A stretch of DNA of 64,000 nucleotides from Plecoglossus altivelis (Eukaryota > Chordata > Actinopteri > Osmeriformes > Plecoglossidae): NCBI GenBank assembly GCA_036571765.1, contig BROE01000028.1, positions 5,745,203 through 5,809,202 on the forward strand, in the 5' to 3' direction. The notes beneath the pieces were generated by a model. The model saw only the letters and a list, made by a program, of their open reading frames with translations, did not search any database and was not told where the DNA came from. Positions 1 to 13,400 of the stretch are shown here, piece by piece (position 1 is the first letter of the stretch; the number at the start of each line of letters is the position of its first letter). Both the position numbers and the translations under genes were made by a program.

Positions 1-166
1 CTCCCTCTCTCTCTCTCTTCTTGCTCCCTCCCCTCTATCCATGTCTCTCCCTCTCTCTCTCTCTTCTTGCTCCCTCCCCTCTATCCATGTCTCTCCCTCT
101 CTCTCTCTCTTCTTGCTCCCTCCCCTCTATCCATGTCTCTCCCTCTCTCTCTCTCTTCTTGCTCCA
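1..166. repeat. 46-bp CT-rich minisatellite, about 3.6 copies
   Basis: The landmark CTATCCATGTCTCTCC recurs with its ATG at 41, 87 and 133, so the period is exactly 46 bp. Each unit is a (CT)n block followed by TTCTTGCTCCCTCCCC. A fourth copy starting near 155 is degenerate. The array is cut by the window edge, so its true length is unknown. Confidence 0.9.
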
Positions 167-918
167 TCCCCCTATCCCTGTCCCTCCCTTTCTCTCTTAC
201 GCTCTCTCCATCCATACTGACGGAGGCCCTGCTGAACTTTGTCCCAACCAGGAACTCTAAGAATGGCCCCACCCTGTACCCTTCTCCCACAGGCCACATC
301 CAGGACACCTCCACCGTCCCGTTTCAAGCCCACTGTCTCCCTCTTTTCGCTCTCTATTCCTCCGGCATTTTCGTCTCCCCTCACAGTGCACCTATTCTCT
401 CTCTCCCTCTCCTCCTTTCGCTCTCTCCCTCACCCTCTCTGACCTGTCGATCATGGGAATCGCACCGCAAATGAAATTGACCATATCCAGTCCAAACAGC
501 TGGCCTTGCAGATTAGTTAAATGTCTATTTATTCAAAGGCTGTGGTTATATTAAGGCCCGTGTGTGTGTGTATGTGCGTGCGGGCTGGTGGGTGATCTTC
601 TACGCTCACCCCTCCTGGTCCCACTTTCCCTCTCTCCCTCTCCCTTCCCCGACTCCCTTTCTCTCTCATGTACTGCCGTCATATCAAACGCCGCCGCCTT
701 CTCTAAAGCCCCGCGCTGGCGGTGGCGAGGGGTAATCAGTTAACCTGATTACGCCACTGATGAAATTAAATCATTTCAGTAAGTGAAAATAATAATATGA
801 GTAATAAGTGCGAGGGCTGGTAGTCCCCCTTCCCCCTCCTCTCCCCGACCACACACACCCTCCTCCTGCATTTGCCGCAGTTCCCCGGAGTGTTGCGAAA
901 GTCTGCCCCCCCGCCCAC

Positions 919-941
919 CACACACACACACACACACACAC
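919..941. repeat. (CA)n microsatellite
   Basis: About 11 uninterrupted CA units follow a C-rich stretch. It lies in the upstream intron, more than 3.5 kb from the nearest exon. Confidence 0.95.
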
Positions 942-3900
942 CCACTCGTCTTGGTAATTGATGGCTCAAGTCCAGTGGGCTTTGAAGCCGCCCTGTCAGA
1001 GTGGTTGACACCGTGCAGAACCCTCTTGACCCAAGATGGCTGTCGCACTGCTCGGAAAAGCAGTCAATCAAATTGCTCTTTGCACTGCAATGCTCTTATT
1101 CACCCACTTGGACTCCGCCAAAATGAAAGATGATTTGATGGCAATGAATTGTGAGAAAGCGGGGTCCTTTCTGGTAAAGAATAAAAGGAGATGGACATTT
1201 AAGGGTGGGCTGTTGCTCACTGAAGTGATAGGAACTATGACAGCAGGCACAAATCGGCAGATTAAAGAGTCGTTCAAACACTGAACAAACCAATCAGATT
1301 AAAGGCTTTGCACCTGTCGCTTGAGTAATGACATTAAACGGCGTACCACAATTAAAGAAAATTACAGATAATGAATGCCCTTTCCTTTTCAATGCCAATG
1401 GAAACACAATGAAGTTCGAAGGATGGGGAAAAGAGTGGTCAACCATTTGGAGGCTGCGTTGGATATATAGACCCCCGTCCAGGTGTCAAATTGATTGGCC
1501 AACATTTGTGGCCAGTATGGTTTAACTACCTCTCAACGAGTGTGTCTAGTCAGACTAAGCTGTCCAGATGCCACCCTTTGGCATATGCCAACACATAATT
1601 GCGTGGCACAGACCAGTTCCATGATTGATGGGACACATCGAGAATGGGTTTTTTCAAAAGCTTTGGAGAAACGAAATCCCCCAAAAGGCTGCAACAAAAG
1701 GGGTATAACACCTGGTTTGCATGCTGGGAAAATTGTGCTGTCCCTCGTTCCCCTCCTCTTGTTCAAACACACTGAGCTGGCAACAGCCAGGGTGGATATT
1801 TATAAGAGGTGCTTTCCTTTGAAAGCCCTCCAATCAGGGTTTGTTTATAATCGTTATTGGCATGGTGGCCCATTAGCTGGTGCCCCCAAACGCACGTAAG
1901 ACGATGCAGGATCGCATTGCAGGCTGTAATTGCGTCTCGCGCTCAAATCCTGGCCTCAGCATCAACAAGCGTTGTTCGCTCATGTGGCGATGAAGGCTTG
2001 AAAGCATAAGGATGGAGAAACCACCCAGGGGCCAGCGAAACAATGGCGTCGCGACTGACCGATTACGGCACACAGGGCCAGATTCAATTAGCGTGGAAGC
2101 CTTATCTTTGAGGCGAACACCAGCGTGCGTCGTAAAGGAATATAATCGCAGGGACGTCCCCCCAGGAGGGCCTGACTGATATCAGCTCTAGCCAGTGCCT
2201 GACATTTGCTTTTCCATCTTGTCCCCCATTTGAAGTGGTCTGACCCTTACCTTTAAAAAAACCCCTCCTTTAACTGTGATTTATTTATTTGGAGGGTTCT
2301 ATTTACACCGCTTCTGAGCTCCAGGGCGGATTGGATCTAACACCGGTTCTGGAGCAAGATAACCGCAAGGATATTTACACAGTGGAGTGACAATTTAGAA
2401 GGGGGCCGCTGTCTCCGATTGGAGCAGTGCTACGGAGTGGTAATGACAGCATAATTGCTCCGTGATTCCCCCATCCCTACACTTGTCCTCCGACAGGCCA
2501 TCGCCCACCTTCTGCCACTCCAGGCTCCTCCAAGGCATCTCCAACTGATCTCCTTCCATCGCTTGCCCGATTTCATTAACCTCAAATCCAATTACTCAGT
2601 GTATGTTTGCCGGCTTCATTACTGGATGTGGGTAGATGAGTTCTCTCCGTACTTCTGCGTTGTCGAGGCTGACTTAATGCGATGCGAAGCCTGGAAAGGG
2701 CCGGAATGTCAGGCATATCGGATTGCGTCTAGAGAAGGGGCCAGACTACAAGTGTGGACTATGAGCTTGGGCTACCCAGACATAACTTGAGGGGTATTTG
2801 AGTAGAGCGGCTTGCATTTTTGACGTTACGTTGCAGAGAGAGGGTAAGGTGAACCACCAGCACTGCCCTATCATAAAGTCTCGGTTCAAGTTTACTGTCT
2901 ACCATCTTGAACTACTTTTCCCCCTCAGGGTACTTTGGTACAAAGAGATTATACATAAACTCAGTTAATTATCGATGAAGGGGATTCAGTCTGGAGCCTA
3001 AAACAGCACAAATGTCTCATTTCTGAAACTCGGCTTTGAAATATTAATCAGTCTCTGCTGGTGTCAGCCCCCATACCAGGGAGCAAACCAGGTTCGTGCT
3101 TTTGTCTCAAGGATTGTCTTTCAGCGAATACTTGTCTCTCTCTCTGTCTCTGGTTCTTTTCATGCCTCGTCTTTGTCATCTCCCACAGTTGGATTCTCAT
3201 TTCAAATCTCTTCACCCGCTCTTTGGCTGCCTTCTGCTGCGACTCCACCGAAATTGGCCGTTCTTTTGTCCTCGAATGTCCTGTCTCCAGGCACCGGAGA
3301 CGTCTTTGACTTCCACAACGTCTGCGTTCGTATGAGGCCATCGGCCCTACCGGCGCTGCCATACTCCGTGGGCTCTGCCCGCAATGACACCCGAGGCACC
3401 TGATGCATATTACAGTGCAGGCTTGCCCCGGGCCCCATCATGCCACTAGATGAGTCAGCGCTCAGCGTGTCGGTGTAGAGGTCAGGGTTTTAAGCACTTC
3501 AGCTCAGACGGAGGAGGAGAGTCCTCCGTGTTCTGATGGCGATGTTAAAGCTGCCGTCGCTATCGCCAAAGCCAAAGAAATGCACGCTTTTTTTCTCAAG
3601 AGTTCGGTTGTTTGCGCATTAAAGAAACGCTAGTCAAGGTGCCGCACTCGAGGCTTTCATTAAACCCAAAGGGTTTTACAGTCCTGAAAAAGAGATTCGG
3701 GAACACGCTGACGTTTGTTTCACAACGCACGGCACCCGGGTTACTTGAGATTCCATGTACGGCGCGTGTCTATTCGTTAGCAGGGCGCTGCGTGTCATCT
3801 TAGATTGGTTTACACTGCACCTGTTCCGAATCAGAAAGGCGGGGCGGCAGATGGAATCAGGATTTACCTGTCTTTTGGCCTTCAGGTCCATTTCCTGCTC

Positions 3901-4532
3901 CTCTTCATCTAATGTTCTGTACACTGACGGTGCAAGACCGTTAAGGATGCTAAGGATTCAGCCTAGCACAATTGATGGGTTTATCAAGATGATCCTAATC
4001 TGTTCCATTGGTTTACTGGGCTAATCTGTCTATGCACACAGAATAATCCCCAGTTTGAGAGTTGCCTGTCTGATGCAAATTTAAAGCCAAAGTTCAGTTA
4101 AGGTTTTCCAACGATATATACAGTGAAACATTCATTCCCATCCCGCTTGCCTGCCAACTGTTTAGCTAAACCCGTTCACTCACTGGAGATCGGCCCTGAG
4201 ATAATGAGTTAATTATAAAGGGCTTTCGACGCTGCAAGAGAGTCGCTTCCACTCATAGAGATGAACTTTAATAGAGCCGTTGCACTTGCAAGTCGTGCTG
4301 TCTCGTACGCAGTGTTGTTCTCACTTCTCACACCGCACTCTGATGACATGAACCGGAACATTCTGCACCTTTTTTTTAATCTGCATCACGTACAGACAGC
4401 ACACGAGCCTATCTAAGTAAAGGAGCAGGGGAATTTGGGGTTCTCACACATACTTACAACATAGACTGAAGTAGTGAATGAATAGAAACTGAATCCATGT
4501 TGACCTCACCCATTTTCTGTTTCCGTCTACAG

Positions 4533-4721
4533 AGGACTTGCTTCCTGCGGGCTTCCCCAACATAGATATGGGCCCCCAACTCAAAGTGGTGGAGCGCACC
4601 AGAACTGCCACCATGCTATGTGCCGCCAGCGGCAACCCCGACCCAGAAATCACCTGGTTTAAAGACTTCCTGCCCATAGACCCCAACGCAAGTAATGGAC
4701 GAATCAAACAGCTCCGCTCAG
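4533..4721 (+). CDS. ptprs: ptprs exon: Ig2 domain, N-terminal half
   Basis: This 189-nt exon, phase 1 at both ends, encodes the start of the second immunoglobulin domain, reading EDLLPAGFPNIDMG to the end SNGRIKQLRS. The first Ig2 cysteine codon is at 4619-4621 (motif TMLCAASG) and the core tryptophan is in the ITWFKDF strand. The acceptor is TCTACAG and the donor GTAAGA at 4722. The protein is almost identical to human PTPRS as I remember it (GFPNIDMGPQLKVVERTR region). The exon stops at the loop where splice insert meA enters, so the next residue depends on which micro-exons follow. Direct joining to 17464 gives a glycine codon across the junction. Confidence 0.97.
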
Positions 4722-7700
4722 GTAAGAACCCTGGCATTTTCATCCTGTGCGCCTTGCTTCACTCTTAACAACCGCTCCCTCCATAGACGCTCGTTTGCGA
4801 TGGGGAAACAGCGACTCCGACGCGTGACTTGTAGCTGAGCACTAAAGCATTTGCGCTCTCCATAACTTAGCGCTGAGATGTTACTATTGATGAGCACCAG
4901 CTGACATACTGATTTGGAGTTGTTTTGGCTTGGTAGCGCATCACAGGAAATTTACCTAGTAGAAAGAGCAGCTTGATCTATATCCGCCTACAACAAGCCA
5001 TAAGTATGTGTTGTCTCGTTCCCATTGATTGAACTTTTTTAGAGACCTAGTAAAGCAAAATCTAATTATATACCTAATTAAGTGGTAGCCCTGGGCAGTA
5101 GGAGATAGATATTTTGGGTCGATGAATTGTCACCATCAGGAATAAAAAGCCAATGCCGCCTATTTGATTTGCTGTCGCTAATGTAAATCAGGGTGGATGC
5201 CTCTTAATAAAGAGTCTCTGTTGATTGAGTTCTTGACCCAGATGCAGGCCTCAGCTCTGCACTTAAAACATCGGAGTTGTTGACATGTGCAGATGCAGTT
5301 TGAGACATAGGGAAGCTCTGACCGACTGGGAACATAGAAGGGTGTATACGAGGGTTAGCGTAGACACACTCCCCGACTGTTTGCAGTGCGGTTGTATTTA
5401 AGGCAGCACAGCAGAGGGTTTTAAGTGTCAGCTCATTTCGAGGTGATCTTGGCCAACTTTGAGGGCAGTTTCTCAGAGTTCGTGGACCAAGGCCTTGCTT
5501 TGGGGTGTGTGATCGGTTCAAGTGCCTTAGGAGGGCAGGAGAGTTGGGAGCAAAAACCCTTTTGTTCACAACCCTTTTGATTTCTGTCTAAGGACAAGCG
5601 GGGCCCTCATGGGGGATTCCCATGAAGGCAGAACTTAGACTCTTATGCTAATGTCTTTGGCCTCCGCTGATATTCTCACGCAGCCAGCAGCCCCTGGTGC
5701 CACAAACACAGCAGTACAGGGTCATTGGGCCTCATTATTGATCACTTTGGCCGACATACACACTTCGGATTGGGTTATCGAAAGAGTATTGTTTGCATGA
5801 TAAGTTCCTGTCACATAACTGGGTTCGATGTATGGGATGATAAAAGACACGCCCGAGTCATGTTAAGTGAGGGTGAAAGAGTAGAAAAGAAACAGGAAAT
5901 TAGAGCTTGTTTTTCGTTTCCGCAGAGCTCTCTGATATTGTTAACGTCTTCCCCTGTTCTGTGTGTCACCTGTCTGAGCATTTTGTAGTGTCTCTGCGTC
6001 ATTGTGTCAGTCTAGTTTTGTTTTTTGTTTTTCTCAAAGGGTTGCTCTGTTGCCTTATTCTGTGTTGTGTTGTCTTGTTTGTTGAAACTCTGATGTGTCA
6101 CATTTCACATTGTGTAGGCTTCAACAACCTCCATTTGGTCGTCTGTGACCCACAACAAAGTTTCCACTTTTACTGTAAACGACTGATGACTGATTCAAAA
6201 AAACATAACTGGCACATATTTGGAATGCCTGCCTTGACAGCAACAAGGAGTGATTTCAAGTGCTACCTAAATGGGAGGTCTTTTTTTTTTTACAGAAAAT
6301 AGAATTTAATGAAGTATCAATATTATTGAACTAATATGTACAAATATGTGTTCGTGTCTTTATTCACATTTTTATGTCAACTTTTAAAAACCGAAATTAA
6401 CTAAATTAACCATTTCAACATGACAGACCTCCACATCTCTTACAATAAGAAAACTTCAACCAGAAACCTTTAACTGATTGCTTCCCTGACTGTGATTATG
6501 ATTGTGCCTACTGTAACATGATTTAACGTGTAACATCGCCTCACAAGAGCCTCATCCAAGCTGCGGCTCCAGGTTCCTAGACCCACGCTGTCGATTGAAT
6601 TGTTCTGTCTCTTCCTTTCTTTTTCTGTTTCTTTTCTGTTCTTCTATAATTTCAGAAGCCTTTGGTAAGTGTCTCACCCTGTCCACCAGCTTCCCGTTAT
6701 CCCCTGAACCACATGGCATTTTAACTACTTTGAAAATGCATGTGACCCCCGTCCCGTCCTGTTTCGTCCCTCCCTCCCTCCCCTTCTATCTGTCTTTTCC
6801 AACCATATCTTTTCCTTTACCCTCTCCTCCCTCCTACTAGTTTGGTCTTTCTTATTCTCCCCTGTTCATCTACGAATGTTATACAAGCTCAGGATAATGG
6901 TGGAGATTCCAAGCTAAATTTAAGCTCGTTATTTCAGCCAGATTTATCTAGGACGCGGTATTGAACTAAAGTCATAGGGGAGGGGCAGATCTGGTGTGAA
7001 ACCAGGAAGGACAAACAAATGTTATGTTGCCCAAACAAACAAAGCCCACACTTGCTTACACACACACACACACACACACACACAGGTCACACAGCGGATG
7101 CAGTTGCAGACAGACACACACCGAGGCTCTCGTACCCTATCGATAACCAGGATTTTTCTCGGAAATAGGCTCCCCTCGGCCAAACTATGCAATGCCAATT
7201 TTTAGATAGTCCCCCCAGAGTTATGGACAGAAACTCTCAGAAACTCCCCCTGCATACACACACTTTAGAGGAAATCATCTCTCTTTAAAAATCCTCATAC
7301 TGTCGATGCCTGCCGAGGAGCAGAAAGATTGTTATAGCACAAGGGTCCTTTAGATGATGGGGTACTTATTTGTACTCCTAGTTTGTTTGCAACAGGGGCC
7401 AGATTCTTGGTACATTTCACTGTAGCCTAGGATACAAGGAATTTCTGTTGATGCGAAAAACGTTATCATCATGGTTCCGCACGAGGCGCAGACCTCATAC
7501 AGTATGTGTATTATCCGTCCCAATTAAAAAAAGAGCATCCTTGAAATGCTAAAAAGGTAGCCATGCTTTCTACACACATGAATATTGTTTATCTCTAGAG
7601 GAGAGCGAGTTGATATCCAGTCTTTGTTCAACTCAGCAGAGGGAGGAACTGTAGTTGCCTCTACATCGTGTTTGAAGCTCAGATTTTCAATTGTGTTTTC

Positions 7701-8893
7701 GTTCTGAAGCCAGGCCAGTTATTGATGTGTGGGAACGTAAGCAGGTGTGTATACACCACACCTGTCACCCTCGGCAATGCCCTTGGAGAAAAACATCTTT
7801 CAAAAGCCCAGAAAGATAGAAGACTTATCAAGGTGGTTATACTTTCTGAATAAAACTGGGCAGGATCGAGGTAGTCGTTTACATTGTTTTTTGTTTTTTT
7901 TGTGCAACAGCCACTTGTTTTTGCTCCAGGCATTGTAGGCACATAGGGGATTCTGGGATCGACGGGCCCTCCAACGCGGGTGTGCAAGGGAATACTAGCG
8001 AGTGAGCAGGTTGGAGGAGGTCAGGAGTGTACTCACAACTTCCCCTCACAACCTCCCCCCCCCCACTAAACCACTCAAGTGTGTTTGACTTCAAAAATGT
8101 CCGTTACAAACTAGGCAAGATGAAAAAGAAAAGAAAACTGGGTAAAAATCCCTTCATTTAAAATACAAAAACCCCTCAGCTTTGGTCTCCTGGCCACAGG
8201 AGAAGGTGTGTTGAAGGGGGGGTGGAGGAGCATGTGGGATGGATGGATTTAGCCGGTCCTGGCTGCTCATGCTGCATATGCAGGGCTGTGATATTTACGC
8301 GTCACATCCCTGAGGTGAGCATCCACCAGAAGTGTGGAAGGAGCCTGACATTTCTCTCAGGTCCCTGTGGCTCAGAACCCGGGGCCCTCACTGGCCTTGT
8401 CAGGCGTTGCAGATTAGTGGGAAAGGAAAATGGAGAGAGGGAGAGGCGCGAAGGAAAGGAGGGAGGTGAACACATTCAGGAATAACGAGGTCTTTCTTTA
8501 TGCAAAGGTTTGGCATATTACCCACCCATCCCCCTCAAGATGGTGGACGGACCTGTCCTTTTGTGCTTATGTGTATCGGCTGTAGTCTACACACACACAC
8601 AGACACACATTAGTGAAACAAACCTGCACAATACACATGCCTTCAATACAGCAAATACACACACACACCTTGCCTCCCATGGTGCCAGAGCAGCGTGCCT
8701 GGACCAGTACCAGACTGACAGGCAGATGCGCAGATGTGATGCCGGCCAGGTGTTCCAGCACCCCATTAAGCCAGGATACCAGACCAAGTCTCCATGGAGG
8801 CTGGAAGGTCAGCCAACTATCCAGAGGGCTCCAGACCCTGGCACTCGGCCCGATCATCCATCCATCCACCCCTGCACGCACACATACGCACGC

Positions 8894-8924
<31 letters not shown>

Positions 8925-10374
8925 GCCTCTACCCAGATGGACATGCCTCTCAACAGATTGAGTTCTTTTCTGAGCAGCCCATGTCCACAGCCGACCTTTA
9001 TGATATGATAGGAAACACGGGGGATCATTTGCAGGACGAATGACACGCTGTAATATGGAAAGGTCTTAATCTTAGAACAGGGAATATATGACACTGTTTT
9101 AGTTGTTTTACAGTTAGTGCCATAATATATAGACTGGTAGTCAGCAGTATACAGGTGTCCCTCCTTGTAATCATTCCTCTTTCTTATTACTCTCTCATTT
9201 TTACCTTCACCCTTCTTTTCCTACTTGAATATCATCATGAATATTCATATTTCTCCTTTTTCAGAACCAACGGCTTTGGTTACCCCTACTTTTAGTTTTC
9301 CCGCCTATTCTTCCTATTCTTCCTAACTCCCTTTTGACACCCAGTATTTTTCAGGGTCCACAGAGGATCTTTTGCTTTACAGACCGGCTTTATTAACCTT
9401 AACCCTAACCTTAACCTTAACCTTAACCCTAACCTAAACCTAACCTAACTTAACCCGAATCACCTAACCCTGACTAGAAACCCCTTAACCCCAAACTAAA
9501 ATCCACGCTCCACAAAAGGAAAATAAACTGATGCAGCCCTCTCGACTCTAACAACATAACTGTCCCAATTCCCCTTCCCTTCTGTGTTGTTACATAGCTC
9601 TGATAATTCGATTGATAAAAACAAAGGATTTGATTCTATTATAAACACAACAAGCTTTGGCATGCTTTGGCTGGTTTTTGGACGGACCCAATCACCATAC
9701 CCATTTAAGAATTTTATCACCTTTAGTATAAAACCCACATTTCCATGGAACATTATAAAAAGATGAGAATGGGGAAAACCATTTAATAGCATTTGTGGAT
9801 AGAACACAATTCATATGTTGAGTTTTGTGTTTCTCCGTAATAGTTTCTGCAATGGTACTTCATCACACACTTGGGGGAAAACACAATTGTAACGTACATT
9901 TCAAAGGATGTTATGCCAGCGGTGTCCCAACGATTGGTTTTAGTATGCAGACCAGTTGTTTCCTGTTTTCTTACCAAACACAGGGCCACTTGCATAGTCC
10001 TTCACACTACAATATTCCAAGGAAATATAAGAACCAGGCAAAGCATCATGGCCAGAAATGACCTCTCCACTGCTGGTAGACAAAGGAACAGTAGACTAAA
10101 CAATGTATTTTCGAGTCTGCGCAAGAGACGCGAACAGAGACGTTGTTCTTACATTTGCTAGGGTAGGGAGACTTTTATTTTGGCGGGCGGCAACCCTGTA
10201 ATACAGAGCTGTAGTGTCATTCACAACAGACCATTTGACCCCGGAGTTGTTTGCCCAGGGGTCCGCTCTTAAGTAGGCCGCCTCTGCCGGGCGGGGTCCC
10301 TGTGGGTGGCTCTCTGTAGAGCTAGAGAATGGCACAGCACTGTCACGTCTGCTGTGAGTCATCCTGAGAAAGGC

Positions 10375-10442
<68 letters not shown>

Positions 10443-13400
10443 TGAGTGAGGGGGGAACTGTGAGCTACTCAGAGGAACAGAAGGAGACTTTAAAGACAAA
10501 AGGAACTCGCTGTGAAGTAGAGCGAGACTGGTTGTCTATAGGGACCTACTGGGGGTTACAACATTATACGTCCAACCAAATTCCCGGCGCCCTGTGCCAA
10601 CGGTCTTCCCAGCTTCCCCCAGTAGTCTCACGCGCTTAGCTTCCCAAGGTCGATTGACCGAAGAGAGGCTTACGTGACTTTAGCAAGCACATCAACTTAA
10701 AGCCAATCCTCTTTAGCTTTTCTTATCAGCGGGAATAGTGGCAATGATAAAACGCCACACGCCAAGACCCAGAGTCTCCTCAGCCAAGGCCAGGATGCAT
10801 TGTGTTTCCCCCTTTAATATGTCTGGCATAGGGAGGAGGGGCATAGATAAGGAAGAGTACAAGAGAACGTGGTTGCCATACCGAGTCCCTGCCCCTTTGT
10901 GAGACCAGCAGTGGGAGGCCCATAAAGTTCTCTGAATTAAGTCCCCCAATTGATAAGACCTCTTGAACAGTTTGCTAATTAAGCCCTAATTACCCATCCC
11001 TGAGAAATGAGCCCCTTCACCAGCAAACAACTCCTCAGATACTAATGCTAATCCTGAACTAAACTTGTTTCTTCGTCTCTTTCCAGAGGGTACCCCGATC
11101 CGAGGTAAGACAATAACTACCGCAAAACCAAACCCTAACCTGACCTAACCAACCGCAATCTCAGCACCACAACCACAGTGTCTCCGCTCGGAGCTCCTAA
11201 AAGATCTCAGCTTTGTTTTTCTGTCGGCAGCCACCTCTCATCTCTCGTGTCCCTTTGTGCGTCTTTTGTTTTGTGTGCGTCCTTCTTCTTTGCCCATGTG
11301 TCACCCCATCCTCGGTGTGCAATTGTCGTCTGTGTCTTTGTGCGTTCTGTGTCCTGTTTACCTCTCCCTTTCAATGTTGAAAATCACAGAGCGGGGGAGG
11401 GGGGGGTCTAGGGACTGCTAATTATTAGATGTGGGGGGTCTAGGGAGTGCTAATGATTGGATGAGGGGAGGGGGGGGCGTCTAGGGAGTGCTAATGATTG
11501 GATGAGGGGAAGGTTACTTTAATTTTGTCCCTGACATTTAATGGTTCGAAAAGATGGTGCCAGAAGGACATTTTTGTGGAGCGAGCACAGTTGGTGAGGA
11601 AGGGAGAGGGAGGACGGAGTTTGAAGGCTTGGGTCTTGTTGATCTTAATAGGCTCATGAATACGGTGTCAACCAACCAGGCCACGCGAACAAAACACGTG
11701 AACCCGCCTCCCCAGAATTCCCTCAGCCATGGCATCCTCTCGTTTGCTGCTGTCGGCTGTTAGCGAGCGTGGAGTGGCGAGCAGAGCCATGGTCACATTG
11801 TGTATGCTAATGTCCCGCCCTGCTGCCATCGCTTATGAGTCTAGGCAGGGAAAAACGCTCACGGAATGTCGGAGGAACTTGCATAAATTACATTTGATTT
11901 CATCCTCAACAAAGCCATAGCCCGGCCCATAAGAAGGGAATTTAATGGGTCACTAAAATATGCAACAAGCCATGTTGAAAATGGCCATGGTTGCTGCCCG
12001 CCTTGAACATAGAATAGTCTGTTCTTCTGAGAAGATGTCATGGCTGGATGGGAATAAAGGCACGAGTAGAGACAATATTACAAACAGTCAAAAGGATAAA
12101 AGGTCATGACCTACAATGACTGGTACCCTACTTCACGTTTTGATCCTCAAGCCCACAAAAACCTGTTGTTTTAATAGAAAGCAACACTTGACCTATTTCA
12201 GCGATGCATTGTGTGTATTATCTTGTGGAGTTTGTTGAACACAGTTTCTTTTACAGGTTTAGCAGGTAGGTGAACATCCCATTTCTCAGCGAACATTTCA
12301 TCTTGTGTGTAAAAGAGTTGGGGTGATTTTTGTCAGCATTTGTATTTTACATGCTTCAATCCGACCACAAGTGCATCCATTTTTCTCAAAATACTGACTG
12401 TGATTACATCAGTGACCATTATTTCACCATCCGATTTACATGACATGGCATCGGCCACAATTGTTATCCAATCCTGTCAGCACTGTTTGGATTCTCATAG
12501 CACAACCAAGGATCCACCACAAACACCCTAGTCTCGCTCACGCCCCAGGAAAACCGGCCCTGTACTACTTGAATCACAAATGCCCTATAAATCATATTGC
12601 GGCACACAAAGGCGAGCGTGACTCATGAACTTCCCCATTTGCATAATGAGATTAGCGATCCACAAAGGAGATTTCTCCCCGCTAGCTCTGTGTGTGGAAA
12701 CACTTTCCATCCGGCGCTAGCAGTTTACAGTGTTAGGTAGTCTGGGTCATGGGGGCGCCTATACTCTTGGCGACTTACCAGAACACAGGTGGTTTGCGGG
12801 TGTGGGGCTGCACATCAAATGGAAGCAGCTGGATCCCTACTAAGAATAGGTATTCAGAGGAGTTGGCGATTTTGTACCACCTGTTTTGGAGACGTAAGTG
12901 GATCTTGGAAGCAGTCGGCGGCACTAGCCGTAGCGCCACCTGATGGAAACGGCAGGCGAACGCAATGACCCCCCGCCGTCAAAGTCAATTGGCGCAGGAA
13001 GGGTTAGCTTAGCGAGCTAACGTCACCCCTAACAACTCCAGAGGAACTTTTCCTTGAACGGGGCCGGTACGCTAGACTGCCTGAGAAGAGGCCTGGAGGA
13101 GAGGCAGCGAGCGGACTCCCTCCCTGCTTCATTACAGCTTTTATGAGAGCGTTACAAGCCACCAGATGGACGATGACAACAATGGCACCGCGTCTGGGGC
13201 CCCATGCTGGCACGCCCGCATCTAATGACCTTGGGGTGGCGCCGGAGCGTGCCCGCGTCGTGACAGGGAGAGAGGGACCTGCAGATAAGGACGCGGCTGT
13301 CACCTGGTCCCTGGGCCGGTTCGAAAAGCTGACCGCTCTGGCTTTTTTCCCTTTTTCTATTTTGACAGAGAAGGATACTGTTTTTTGCTCGTTTAGTGTG

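Larger units (their letters stand above)
1..4532 (+). other. intron upstream of the Ig2 exon (3' part only)
   Basis: No coding exon is supported here. The stretch starts inside a CT-rich 46-bp minisatellite, has a short (CA)n run at 919-941, and is otherwise unique, AT-leaning sequence. It ends with the pyrimidine tract and acceptor TTCCGTCTACAG at 4521-4532. Open frames such as the one at 2455-2790 show no recognisable protein and no splice context. The Ig1 exons expected upstream are not in this window. Confidence 0.85.
6665..11086 (+). other. intron between micro-exons meA3 and meA6
   Basis: No coding sequence is supported. It contains (CA)n at 7058-7084, a CA-rich block at 8877-8924, a telomere-like repeat at 9393-9456 and a long (GA)n at 10375-10450. 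Open frames around 8510-9094 come from CA repeats. Confidence 0.8.
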
